DNA of 64,000 nt from Atriophallophorus winterbourni (taxonomy: Eukaryota > Platyhelminthes > Trematoda > Plagiorchiida > Microphallidae): NCBI GenBank assembly GCA_013407085.1, contig JACCGJ010019687.1, forward strand, positions 1 through 64,000. Reading direction: 5' to 3'. Every line of letters begins with the position of its first letter. Positions within the stretch are counted from its first letter, which is position 1. The notes beneath the pieces were generated by a model that worked only from the letters and a program-made list of their open reading frames with translations, was not told where the DNA came from and did no database searches. Positions 22,901 through 32,710 of the stretch are shown in pieces. Position numbers and translations under genes: made by a program.

Positions 22901-25900
22901 GAGTGAAGCAGTGACACGGTGGTTGTTTGTGAAGTGAAACACCTGCATATACCATAATTTCCAGGTCACCAAATTCATGATATACGGGTGGGTGTGACCA
23001 TTAGATGATGTTGCAGTGTTGATCGATAGCTAGGCAAATTGAATGTGATTATAATGGGTCTCGTAGTTGGTGCTCTCTAGTTGAAGCATATGGATGAATT
23101 GTGGAACAGATCAGTCAAACACAACTGAAAATATGTGTGAAGTTTGCAGATTTTTCCAATCGAACGCAAAAATATTGTGTCATCTTTATTTTTGTGGGTA
23201 GTTTTCATGTAAAATTTTGGGTTTAAAGGGAAACAAATTTTATTATATTGTGCCTAGACGGAGTGAATTTTGTTGAAGATCATAGTGTAAAGTTGCCAAG
23301 CACATGATCAGTTTTACATCAAAGCTACAGAAATATTTTACTTCCATCGAGTACGTAAAGTTGTAGACCTAAATCAAGGGACTAGCCTTCTTTCGTGTTT
23401 TCCAAAAATGCAGAGTACTGTTATTGGTAGAATTATTAGAAAATAAATTATCCGGACTACTTTTGAATGCTTCGTGAAAAATGAAAGTTTTTGTAATTGG
23501 TCTTTATGACTGAAAACAATTTGTTCAAGCGCATTCCTTTTGATTTTCGAATATACAATTTAATGAATTCGCACGAAATCACTGTACAATATTTACCGGG
23601 AAAGTGAATTTTACTGCACTAATCGTTACCTATTTGTTGTAATGGGCTAGAGAGCAAAGTGAATGTTTGATAAATACCAGAAAACTGATAAGCTTGCTGG
23701 CATGTATATTCACTATTGTAAAATTTACGTCTACTTCCCTTCTTATATCTGTCTTGGTCTGGGCAACCTGACAGTATCTTGCCCACATGCAGTCGTGAAC
23801 TGTGTTGCATTATGCCTGGATCACCCTTGTGGCTTCATACATACTTACATACAATCCCAAAAAAGAGTTGATCAAAATATACTCAAGGCCTGTGCTCAAT
23901 AACTCGCCCAACCACGAATATCCTTATTTAAGCGTTATCACTTACTGGGCCCCTCGTTGGAAAAGGTGTGCTACGAGAAACGATTCGAGCTCCCTGAATC
24001 TTCAACCAAATTTACTTCACTGCAACAATCTCTGTCAAATTGCAACCAAGAGTGCGTAAATGGCGTACTTATTTGAGTGTGCACAAAAATGGCTCTGTCG
24101 ATCCGCTTTAAGGTGCGTTAGATGTAATTACAACCTGGACAAAAGAGAGCTATTTTGTTTAAATCCTTAGTAGTGTGTAGCTACCGAAGCTTTCTATAGT
24201 TATCTTTCGTGATCTGAGCTGGAAATTATTCGCCTTACTAGAGGGAAGCTTGTTAAGTATTCGGAATGATTCACAATTTCCGATAACAGAAGATAATCGG
24301 AAAGTTATACTTACTCAATTTCAAAAACATTTTCCTCAGTTTTTCGTATCCCCCATGTTGGCGTTATGACTTCTCTTATACTCTCGCTCACTTGTTATGG
24401 TTCACCTGCCATTAATTTCGCTGATCATTCACGATAATGCGTATTTATAGAACGTTGTATTGAAATCATTCCCGAAACAGCACTTTTACCATACAATCGA
24501 CTCATCGATGTTATACTCATAGATAATCCCCCACCCATTGCATCAATTTCTAATCAAATTTTAGGAATTAAAAATGAATTTAGCGAAATATATCATAGTG
24601 GCTTTAAGAACGCCTCTATGTATGAGGTCCTTTATTGCATTTAAATCAATATCTTTGTTCAAGTGTTGTTATTAAACAACTGAGCTGAAATTCAGCTCAC
24701 ACATATCTTCTAGATTGCGTAACAAATCATTTCCACTCAATATATACTTCTGTTTCATCAGACATTTGTCCTAATACGAAATTTCGAATATTTTGTAGTA
24801 AAGCCTTCTCATTCGTTTTTTCCTGATAGCTTTGTATTACATCGAACATCGCGATGACTTCCTATAATGAAAAACCTCGCAACTTTGACTTCTATTACTT
24901 GCACAGATACTCTAATATAATGAAACATACACTTTAATTTCGATTGCGAACCTCGGAACTTACGTATCCATGTTTGTCCGATATATTGTTGGTGAGTTTC
25001 AGTTTGTGGAATGAGATCACTTTTTGCATCCACTGCTCACCGGTCGACGGCGAGTCTGGGTGAAGATACATCCGCTTGGGCATCTCCGGATCGGCTTTCC
25101 CGGCAATCATCCACGTTTTGTTGTGAAATTTGTAGCGGCAGTCATCCATCGCCACAATGTCCATCAGGACAATGTACTTAGAACGTTTATCTAAGTTGCT
25201 GATTTTCACTTTGAACGGTGGAAACATACGCCTGAATTGGGAGAACATCGTCATATAATTGGGTGAATAAAATTTTGTGTATATTCTATTATAAATGGTT
25301 GCCAAAACGAGATAAATGATTTGATTTCATTGAAATTTTTATTTCAGAAAAACTACAGAATAGCGTGTATTTTTTGGACTATTCGCTAACCGCATTTGTA
25401 TAAGAAATGAAACGCGGTAACGCAAGTTAAAGTGATCGTTTTTATCTCCTACACAATGAATTTTCAATGCCGATTCTGTTCAGTAAGCTGGGCAGATTGG
25501 AACTGAAAACTTTCAACTTTCAAATAACCGCCAAGTCTTACCTTCACGAAATCACACACCATCGCATTTAAAGCGTGGAAATTGGCATAACCCGGGGATA
25601 AAACACAAACAAACCACACCCAGCTAATTGCTAACCTCACTCGCCTCGCGAAAGACGCACCAAAACCGGACGGCTATCCCACCCACCGACAGTCGGTATC
25701 ATCAAATCCATCAGTGCAATATTCGTATTGTTAATATTTGTTTGATGAGCTGTTCGCGGACACTCACGTTGATGGGGAGAAACAGTATCACTCACATGCG
25801 CGTTATGCATATCGCATCTACCGTCAATCACGAGAAAATTGCATGATGAGTGAATGGAACTCTAGGTGATGATGTCAGGAGAGTCCAAATTTTTATAAAA

Positions 25901-28900
25901 ATAATTTGCACGTAAAAGGTAGGTTGAAATACAAGGAAACTTGCTCAACGATTAGAAAGCTATTCTACTTACGTTACGAGTTTGAAGCTACTCTACTAGA
26001 CTAAAGAAATTTAGTCGCTCACTTTCTTGTCACGTAAACTGGCACCGGACTTGTGTTTTATGCGCAGGTTTATTAAGCCTTGAACTTGTGCACATTAATA
26101 ATTGACTTGAATAAGAGTTACAGTCGGCTAGAAAGGAAGCCTATTCGAAAAAGGTAAAAAATCCCGTGGGTTTCACCGGTGTATTGATCTCTTTGCCAGG
26201 TTATAGAAAATCTTTTCGTTGAATCCGTTCTGTAGTATGCAGCTCAAGGCGTACATATCCATCAATCATTATTGCAGCTATGTCTATCTTGGGAACCAAA
26301 AAGTTGGTGATAACAAAAATACAAAAACCCGATTAAATGTAATTGTTGAACTATGGCAATTGATAATGATTCTTAAATGCACGTTGTGTAGGAATTCCGC
26401 AAATAAATGTAAATCAATTCTTTCATTTAAGTAAGTAAAATGGTATTCGGGGCTGGTTTCACGACCGTCTGGTACAAACTTGAATCACAGCGCGTATTCA
26501 CGAGAAGTACTGTAATGCTCAAGTGGTAACGAGGGCTTACCGAGCTACTACCCCCTCGCTCGGTGCACAAATTGAAAATATGGGATTAACCTATTCTCTC
26601 GCAACACCCGGAGGTAAAACGAGTAGCGGAATTATTACGCAAGTAACCACGGCATTCTATTTCGTTCAAAAGGTTTACGTGAAACAGGGATGAGCACTGA
26701 CTCCGTTGGATTGTGGTTGGCTGCCAGGGTCAACATATCCGGTGCTTTTCTACAGTTTTAACAGCACGAAGCTGTTTCTTTGCAGTGAAAAATGTCAAAA
26801 AACGCCTGCCCCCTCAGAGCGTTAATTACGTTGTCAGGAATCACAAGTATAAGAAGAAAAAGAAGTATAAATTAATAATAAACAAACTGCTTGCACATAA
26901 CGAAAGTTACCTCACTTCTGCACCTGGTTTCCTTCCTGTCCTCGCTATTTTGACCCTCTTTGCGCGACCTTGACTGTTTGCACATCGCTCGTACCACCTA
27001 TCTCTCAGACTGGTTGCTACTAGAACCAAAAATTCCTCTGCTTGTCGGTTTACGTTAGTCTATTTAGCGCTTCTTGCAACTCCGATGTGCCAGAGGGTTG
27101 TGTTCGGCACATCAACGTGATTTTGATTGACACACTTTACTATCGCACATCACACTCATCCCCCATCTGTGTTGGACTGCCAGTTTGTTTCCGTTCGCTC
27201 ATTTTTTGTTCACGATCGAAAAATGGAATTATCCAAACACCAAATTCATTATTCGCTAACGGGACCAGCTTAACGAGACGAGGTTAAGTGGATCGAGGAC
27301 AAACCCCATTTCCGGCCCAGCCATCCCCATTACGTTACAGATTCACACCATGAGGACACTCTGTCAAATTCGAAACCCAGCCCACTTGATCATGTGAGTA
27401 AACAACTAATGAGATACACAAGCTGTTAGGTACTAGAATATTACGGAAGGTGATGTACTGCTGATAATACGAGATCTCACAAATGGCACTTCCCGCTAGT
27501 GTACTTCAGGTTTTCTGCAATGGGATTTCACCAATTGGACATGGTACTAGGCTGCCGCGTTATTTTCTCGGAGTATTGTTGATGCCCATTTTGCACTTGG
27601 GTTTGGGGATGAATTATATGAAGCGCCTTTTCCAAAACGAAAATTAACGTGTGTCGTCAACCCAGCACCTCCCAAATAGAGGACACACGTCTTAAGCCAT
27701 ATCCTAGCACAGTTGGTCAGTACGCCAGATTGCTCGAGATCTTGAATATTCGTATGCAAATAAATGGAGGTTCGAAACCGATAGGTCAGTAATTGGTTAT
27801 CGCCAACATAGATTGCAATCAGAGCGATTCCAGTCAAGTTTCATCCTTAGAAAAGATGCGCTGAATTGTAGTAGGAATATTTTCGTCAACAGGTTACCTA
27901 ATTCGCTTAATCTTCACAAAAAGATTTGATATTTTTCAAGGTGATGATTCACGCATCACAGCTCTTAGTTAATCCTATTCGAGAGTTATCAAGAGTAGTG
28001 CGTTTTACTAAATTCTCGTGTTATGATAGGGAGATGGTTTCTGTGCTACCGGTGTTAACCGGTGCATCAAGAAAACATGTGCTTGTTACCTGTCGATGAG
28101 TGTATTAATTTTTGAATACAAACTTCATGACACGAATTTATATTTTATTTTATCAATAAATAAAAATAATTATGCTTTGTAGATTTATCAAAATCAAAAT
28201 TCATCTTAAAAATCGATAAATATTAATCGCAAATTAAAAGTACTTGAATATTGACTCAACTTAACGGTAGCTTGATTTGTTAATAATAAATCGAACGTTC
28301 ACAATCATTAAGTAATCCTACTCTTTGGAATCACTTGATATTGAATTAGTCAACAAGAAATCATTGTTAAAATACCAAATTGGAAGCCATCGCGATCTTC
28401 TGTGTTAAGCTTTCCCGGACAAAATATGCGAACAACGCTCAATAGCCATCAAGTTTCACCGATTAAAGCAGGCCAATTGGAACTGCCAAAGTAAACAAAC
28501 TGTGGATGTAAAGTTCCATTTCTTAAGGGCAATCGTGCAAGTACGGAAATTTCCGACAGGAAGATTTAGGTACGACCAAAGCTGACGATGTGACACCTTT
28601 GACCTTGAGGCATAACGCTTCATGTTGTAGATGTATAACAACGAGTTTTACAATACCGTCTTAAACGAAAATTTATTTCGGTTTAACGTAATGGAATTAT
28701 GTAGCGCAGATGAGTGACACTCGCGAAATTGGAAATTAAAGTCACTAGAACATTTTGCCAAGCTGAAGAATGGCATTTATTTTACCAAGGTAAATGATCG
28801 ACTTAATGATATCAGTGATATTTTAAATTAATTAATCATTACATCGGTGACACAAATATCACATTCAGGCAGAACCAATCACAATCTTAGTTAAACAAAC

Positions 28901-31175
28901 AATAACAATGGTGTTTCCGCGTTCGGAGTAACATAACGAGATGTTCTTTTGAAGCTGTGTTCTTGCAGAAGAGCCATTAGACATGGGACATTTGCCAATC
29001 CGCCAATGGAGTCCCATTGACGGTTTGAGTAACGAAGAGTGGTACAAGACTGTTGGCATGACGTATGAATGAAGGAAGTGCAGAGGTGAAGCATGATTAT
29101 GTTGTACGTCAATCGAGCAGCGTTTTCTTTTATTAACTAAGTTTAATTACAGGCCACAACGTTCCAACGCGCGCGCACACACAACACGCATTTTATTTTA
29201 CATTTTATTCATCTCCCTTGGGAGTATTCATTCGGGCTCGTGTGTCAGCAGTCTTATCTTCTCGTTCACAGATCGTCGGGCCTCCCGCTTAAACCAGAAC
29301 CTCGAGCGTGAAATCGCACAGGAAATAAACGACGGCGCTTCGAGAGATTATCAATTACAGGCAGTAAAATGTGTGTGATAATCCTTTCACCTAATTTATT
29401 TAGGAATATGACAACACTCTTTCGCTGAATAGAGTAGAGGATGTTTTAGTTTGGAAAATGGACGCAAAATGCCCCATTTTCGTTTATGAACGATTTTATA
29501 CAATTAAACGTTCACGAATGATATGAGCTATTAACAATTAGTCATATGAAAGCTTTTCGACGCTTGACGGAAAATCACCCACAATGGATCGTAGTGTGAA
29601 CATTTTTCAATTGTGGTTTCAGAGTCAAACAAAGTTTACCACTCTAGCATTGTGTTTAGCGGCAACTGAACTTGACTCAACCATCTACCTCATATCTGTC
29701 GAGGCCTGGGCAACCTGACATTATCTTAGACCACGTGTAGTCTGTGAATGTGCGGCACTTTGCCTGGATCAGGCTTGTGTTTTCATACCATTTCTAGATG
29801 ATGACGGCTAACAGTCTGCAGGAAGTAGTGAGATAAAGCTGTAGGGGATGCGAGCAAAACATTAGTAAGCGTCTTGAGCGCTGGACTCAGAAACACGTTG
29901 TGATCATACAATTCAACACCTGGGTTCGTGGTAGGGACACTATAATTCTACTTAAAATTTTACGTGCTTCAAGACTCAATAAACCTTGTAATCTTCTAGC
30001 TGTCTAAACCTGATGACGAAAGAAAGCCTGAAACTGACAGTGGGGTGCAAGTGCTTGGGTTGTAAACATTATAAAAACTCGTACTATCACTATTTTCAAG
30101 ATTACAGGAATCTAATCATAATTCAGCGGTTGATGTCAGATTTAACTCCAGTATGCACGTCTGTCTGTAAAGTAATAAATGTAATGTAATGTATTTCACT
30201 CTCGACTAAGAAAACAATTTACCTGCCACTTTTCGTAATAACCATTTCCGTTCCATGCGAATGAAACTTGTCCCACAATGGTTTGTCAACCAATTCGACC
30301 TTGGGTCGGTGTGATTCTGCCTCCGGATGCTCCGTGTCATCTGCAGGATGGAGTGCATTGTAGAGGTTCGACTTTTGATACAACAGAAAGGACGACGAAT
30401 CCGGTTTGAAATCGGTCAGTTGTGAAGACCTATTCGCGATCTCACACACGGTGGCGTTAGGCAGGACAAGAGAATTCATTTCATCTCGATGAGTTAGTTT
30501 TGCGCTGAGGGCAGCGATCGGATTTGGCGGAACAAATTTGGTCACACCTTGTTGATCACTGGGATTTGTTCGATTTGCCGGTTGAGTTGTGTGGGAGAAA
30601 CTGTTTCCGCTTGTAAGCGCAGTAACCATGGCAGCCATTGTGGCAGCCGAGGAAGGGTAGGCGCCAGAGCCCATGTCAGCATCGATGCGGGTGTTATCGG
30701 ACACATTTCGCTCGATGTAATTGTGTGATGTCGAGGTCGAGTTAAAAGGTTTATAGGCGTTGTTGTACGGCGCTTCAGAGAGCTTCATGGATTGTGCTTT
30801 CGGTTTACATGATTGATTTGTCGTGCACAGCTCACTGAACAACCGGTAGGCTTTGTTGAATAGTTCAGCAGTTATATCATTGGAAGCTTTAGGTCCATTT
30901 GTCGAGAACGGTAACTGTGGTTTAATCCACGGCAAAGGAGCATTCGACGCTTTGCACATGAAACTTGCCGGGTTATTACTCGTGTGACTGTCTTCGTTGT
31001 AGTTGTGTAAAAGTTTATCCGGTCGCATCAAATCTAAAATTTCATTAGTGTGAAGGTTAGATCCATTGTTTATCATCAAACTTGATTCACAGACAGGTTT
31101 TCCCATAAACATCGTGGACGGTTTGCCTAGCAGTTGTTGCATTGCTTGAAGGGATAACGGTGTATCAAAAGCCAT
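15994..31175 (-). CDS. TBX2/3: T-box transcription factor of the TBX2/TBX3 class, six coding exons, 853 residues
   Basis: The coding sequence joins, on the minus strand, 31175-30223, 25231-24964, 19808-19662, 19582-19506, 18736-18543 and 16916-15994. All five introns are GT-AG, the phases agree, and the sum is 2562 bases. The T-box spans residues about 291-482, and its sequence is closest to TBX2/TBX3 in my memory of the family: [57 protein letters not shown] and [11 protein letters not shown]. Known members bind TCACACCT-like sites in the nucleus, usually as repressors. The N-terminal 290 residues are Ser/Asn/Thr-rich without a known domain. The C-terminal 370 residues include an acidic patch ([12 protein letters not shown], exon 5) and FSISALTQ near residue 795, resembling an eh1 Groucho-binding motif. 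The family call is firm; TBX2 versus TBX3 orthology cannot be resolved, as invertebrates usually have one pre-duplication gene. A further 3' exon is possible. Confidence 0.95.
17400..17640 (-). repeat. Dispersed repeat family B, longest copy
   Basis: On the minus strand it reads GCACGGATGTGCAATCGTGC, a block with GAGCTGCATGCTG, then CTAGGCCTGGGCAACCTGAC and a block with GCGGCACTTTGCCTGGATC. The last 100 bases match the copies at 17895, 23735 and 29685; the first part matches 8050-8260. Unit length is at least about 240 bases. No coding frame. Ends are approximate. Confidence 0.75.
17895..17990 (+). repeat. Dispersed repeat family B, partial copy
   Basis: It matches GTCTAGGCCTGTGCAACC, then GTGCAGTCTCTGACTGTGCG, GCATTTTGCC and GCTTGTGCTTTCATAC of the other copies. 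It is antisense to the T-box gene and inverted relative to the copy 250 bases away. Confidence 0.75.
18543..18736 (-). CDS. TBX2/3: T-box gene exon 5 (linker with acidic patch)
   Basis: The acceptor TCCGAAAG precedes A, which completes a Lys codon with exon 4; the frame then reads [18 protein letters not shown] Ser/Asp/Glu-rich patch ([16 protein letters not shown]) follows. The donor is GGAGCAA then GTAAGT. One base carries over. There is no outside similarity to confirm this exon; support comes from splice signals, phase on both sides and a clean open frame. Confidence 0.8.
18737..19505 (-). other. T-box intron 4; nothing further seen
   Basis: GT-AG intron of 769 bases between exons 4 and 5. 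No repeat or motif was recognised. Confidence 0.7.
19506..19582 (-). CDS. TBX2/3: T-box gene exon 4 (C-terminal helix of the T-box)
   Basis: A 77-base exon separated from exon 3 by a 79-base intron. It encodes [15 protein letters not shown] then [10 protein letters not shown]. In T-box structures the segment around NPFAKGF forms the C-terminal helix that enters the minor groove. The acceptor is TTGACAG; the donor is GAAAAA then GTAAGC. Two bases carry over to exon 5. Vertebrate TBX2 has N where this has H, and GNGRREKR where this has GGGRREKK. Confidence 0.93.
19662..19808 (-). CDS. TBX2/3: T-box gene exon 3 (T-box, central part)
   Basis: The acceptor TATCCCTTCAG leads into ACC ATT TTG. The 147 bases give residues 408-456, phase 0 at both ends. 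It encodes [20 protein letters not shown] and ends [13 protein letters not shown]. The donor is GAAAAG then GTTTGT, weaker than the others but in the place where the family's sequence resumes in exon 4. Confidence 0.95.
19930..20260 (-). repeat. Hammerhead repeat locus, head-to-tail partial dimer in T-box intron 2
   Basis: Two units follow one another on the minus strand. ACGACCGGTT occurs at 20001 and 20231 and CAAAATATTCATTTG at 19961 and about 20193 (plus-strand reading), an offset of about 230 bases. The downstream unit holds a full ribozyme; the upstream one keeps only its 3' part from ACCGGTCGTGAGG. Blocks such as CAACAGTGGCATACAAG and ACTGTTTCAAG are shared with the 32.4 kb locus. Confidence 0.75.
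19998..20037 (-). ncRNA. Hammerhead ribozyme, type I-like with minimal helix III; all core bases present
   Basis: On the minus strand, 20032-20026 is CTGATGA. Helix II is GTG (20025-20023) with CAC (20015-20013) around a 7-base loop. GAAA is 20012-20009, a 4-base CCGG helix III is 20008-20005, and TC is 20004-20003. Helix I pairs CCTAC (20037-20033) with GTGGG (20002-19998), four Watson-Crick pairs and one G-U. Predicted cleavage is after C at 20003. Schistosome SINE-like elements and Penelope-like elements carry hammerheads with similarly tiny helix III, thought to work best as dimers. It is sense to the T-box gene. Activity is inferred. Confidence 0.75.
20266..20345 (+). mobile_element. LINE 3'-end scrap
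   Basis: CATCCTATGGTTATTGTTAA and the bases after it match the region just after the C-terminal frame of LINE copy L1 (about 1272-1310). No coding sequence is left. Confidence 0.6.
21374..21397. repeat. TA microsatellite
   Basis: An imperfect run of TA dinucleotides inside T-box intron 2. Confidence 0.9.
23735..23850 (+). repeat. Dispersed repeat family B, partial copy
   Basis: It shows TCTGGGCAACCTGACAGTAT, CCCACATGCAGTCGTGAACT, GCCTGGATCACCCTTGTGGC and a TTCATAC end, collinear with the other copies. It lies in T-box intron 2, antisense to the gene. Confidence 0.75.
24964..25231 (-). CDS. TBX2/3: T-box gene exon 2 (T-box, N-terminal half)
   Basis: The acceptor CCCAATTCAG precedes G, which completes Arg318; 89 full codons follow (residues 319-407). 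It encodes [51 protein letters not shown] and [16 protein letters not shown], the most conserved face of TBX2/3-type T-boxes. The donor is GGATAC then GTAAGT, a strong match. Phase 0 at the 3' end fits exon 3. Confidence 0.96.
29685..29800 (+). repeat. Dispersed repeat family B, partial copy
   Basis: It shows GAGGCCTGGGCAACCTGACA, a middle block like CACGTGTAGTCTGTGAATGT, and TGCCTGGATCAGGCTTGTG. This is the clearest match to the consensus of the 3' part of the family. Antisense to the T-box gene. Confidence 0.75.
29870..30058 (+). repeat. Diverged hammerhead repeat unit in T-box intron 1
   Basis: This is collinear with the 32.3-32.5 kb unit: GAGCGCT, an AAATTTTAC stretch, CTTCAAGACTCA, CTTGTAATCTTCT, then ACCTGATGACG, AGCCTGAAAC and AGTGGGGTGCAAG. 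CTGATGA and GAAAC are kept, but helix III and the cleavage triplet are changed (CTGACA where others have CCGGTA), so it is probably inactive. It is antisense to the gene. Confidence 0.5.
30223..31175 (-). CDS. TBX2/3: T-box gene exon 1 (start codon, N-terminus and start of T-box)
   Basis: It begins with ATG at 31175-31173 in a good context (A at -3, G at +4). The frame stays open upstream to a stop near 31230, with no earlier ATG. It encodes residues 1-317 and two bases of codon 318. The N-terminal part has no recognisable domain and is rich in Ser, Asn and Pro. The T-box starts near residue 291 ([15 protein letters not shown]) and the exon ends in [10 protein letters not shown]. The donor reads GGCAG then GTAAAT. 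Splitting the Arg codon here joins exactly to exon 2. Confidence 0.93.
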
Positions 31176-31880
31176 GGTGTGTAAATCGAATAACAGTTGG
31201 ACTCTGAGCGTTATGAATTCACGTGTAATTCAACGGGTAGCGACGGTGAAGTGTATTTATGTCCGATACGTGTTCGCTTGGCTGTAATAGGTGGCAAAGC
31301 CAGCACCTTCACGCGTTCTCACCAGTCAACCTGTAGAACGCGCGACGCAGAAATCAGGTGCGTCCGTGTACAGTGGTGTGCATGCATTACCAAAATGGTG
31401 GTGGGTGAGAGCGTGGCCGGCTTTGAATATTTCATCGCCACACTTCCGACGTTTGATCGGCGCGGTGTGAGACACGAGTCGCACCAATAGTCCCCTCGCA
31501 GCAGATTAGGTGCGGCGATCCTGCGAACGAACGCATTAGGCGCAACCTTACAATCTAAATTTGATTGGTCCACGCAATTACAACAGTCCACAAAAATAGC
31601 CAATCAAATGCAAGGGGCGTGGTGAACACACAGACGCACAATGACACCTCAAATTTTTGGGTGTCATGACACATGTGGTTGTGTATCTGTCCTCTTGGCG
31701 TCGCACTAACACGTTTGAATCTCGTGCCGTTCATTAGACACAGGTGGATCAAATGTCCTTCAATCACTGCATTCACAAGTATCGTTTAAAAAAATTGAGC
31801 TTCTACATAACGACAAGCATATTTAGATGGCGCATGCAAGGATTAAACTTACGAAACTGAAGCGGCAAAGCGTGCAAAGC
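31176..31880 (-). promoter_or_regulatory. Presumed promoter and 5' UTR region of the T-box gene
   Basis: This stretch directly upstream of the start codon is clearly richer in CpG and GC than the AT-rich surroundings, most strongly at about 31200-31530. A TATA-like ATAAATA on the minus strand lies at about 31253-31261, some 80 bases before the ATG. The exact transcription start is unknown, and an upstream non-coding exon is possible. Open frames on both strands here are likely products of composition. Confidence 0.4.
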
Positions 31881-31883
31881 TAA

Positions 31884-31990
31884 ACAGAATCACAAAGCGC
31901 TCGAGGCGCGAAATATATATTATTTAGTGCTCACATCCCTATCCCTTACATATCACCATCAAAGGATGGGGATGTGAGCAACACAATATA
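31884..31990. repeat. Two hammerhead-repeat fragments in inverted orientation
   Basis: On the minus strand, 31958-31884 reads TAAGGGATAGGGATGTGAGC, then CTCGAGCGC and a TGTGATTCTGT block. On the plus strand, 31963-31990 reads GGATGGGGATGTGAGCAACA. Both belong to the 3' flank of the hammerhead unit; no ribozyme core remains. The pair makes a small palindrome. Confidence 0.65.
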
Positions 31991-32339
31991 GAGGGTCACT
32001 ATGTATTAAAATAAATTTCTGCTTGGTGAATGTGTCTTGAAAAAGTGAATCATTTGGTTTTTTATTCTTACGTCAACACAACATGTTAAGCGTTAGCATC
32101 AGCAGCAGCTTGTTTCATTCTAATGTCGTTAAAAAATCAATTAAATCAATTACAATTTTGAGATCCTCAGGCTATCATCATAAGTCATTGGCAAGACGCG
32201 CTGGGCCATCTAAAGAATCAATCTGGAGTTAGAAAACGGACAAAAATGCGTGGACACATCCAGCAAAATGAAAGTTGGACCTATAGCTGCTCGCTTGAAG
32301 AAAGAAACCAAATGTGAGATGTACCCATGATGTTCAAAT

Positions 32340-32705
32340 ACAGAATCACAAAGTGATTCTCCGTCAAGCAGTGAAGGCGTGATTCGAACATCGTTGTTCT
32401 TTGTAAGAACCCTATACAACAGTGGCATACAAGTATAACTTTGTATACCATTTTACAACTGTTTCAAGGCTCACTGAACCTGATCTTACTGTCTCCACCT
32501 GATGACGGCAAACAGCCAGAAACCGGTAGTGGTGTGTAAGTGATGGGGATATGAGCATCGCAATACATTGGTCTTTTATGAGCGCCTCGAGCGCTCGGCA
32601 AAGAATCACTTTGTGGTTCTGTATTTGGACATCATGGTTCTTTTTAAGAACCCCATATTACAGTGGCATACATTTTAACTTTGTTTACCTAATTCTTGTT
32701 TCCAC
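32340..32705 (+). repeat. Hammerhead repeat locus, head-to-tail partial dimer upstream of the T-box gene
   Basis: The block AGTGGCATAC occurs at 32421 and again at 32662, and the TTCTTTGTAAGAACCC-type hairpin at about 32396 and 32637, giving a period of 241 bases. Between them lie the ribozyme, the flank GATGGGGATATGAGCATCGC and a GAGCGCCTCGAGCGCTCGG palindrome. A second ribozyme core is not present. No coding sequence; open frames here are incidental. Confidence 0.75.
32495..32532 (+). ncRNA. Hammerhead ribozyme, near-canonical
   Basis: CTGATGA is 32499-32505. Helix II pairs GGC (32507-32509) with GCC (32515-32517) around AAACA. GAAA is 32519-32522, CCGG is 32523-32526 and the cleavage triplet ends TA at 32527-32528. 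Helix I is CCAC (32495-32498) with GTGG (32529-32532), all Watson-Crick. The pair next to the core (10.1-11.1), normally G-C, is C and A here (32506, 32518), which should lower or abolish activity. Confidence 0.6.
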
Positions 32706-32710
32706 ACCAT

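Larger units (their letters stand above)
19809..24963 (-). other. T-box intron 2 (5155 bases)
   Basis: Flanked by a GTAAGT donor and a TTCAG acceptor. It contains a hammerhead repeat locus (19930-20260), a LINE 3' scrap (20266-20345), a TA microsatellite (21374-21397), CpG-richer patches at about 21060-21310 and 22700-22960, and a family B repeat (23735-23850). Open frames inside it show no domain. Confidence 0.75.
25232..30222 (-). other. T-box intron 1 (4991 bases)
   Basis: Flanked by a GTAAAT donor and an AATTCAG acceptor. It contains a family B repeat (29685-29800) and a diverged hammerhead repeat (29870-30058). The rest shows only short frames without domains. Part may be regulatory, as is common for first introns of developmental genes, but no specific element is identified. 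Confidence 0.7.

Noticed and set aside
24300..24900. Possible further LINE remnant in T-box intron 2
   Set aside because: Some translated phrases look LINE-like, but no block could be matched with confidence to the copies in this window.
27765..27790. GGTTCGAAACC, a perfect pol III B-box string
   Set aside because: No A box or tRNA cloverleaf can be drawn around it. A similar string near 6170-6190 on the minus strand fails in the same way.
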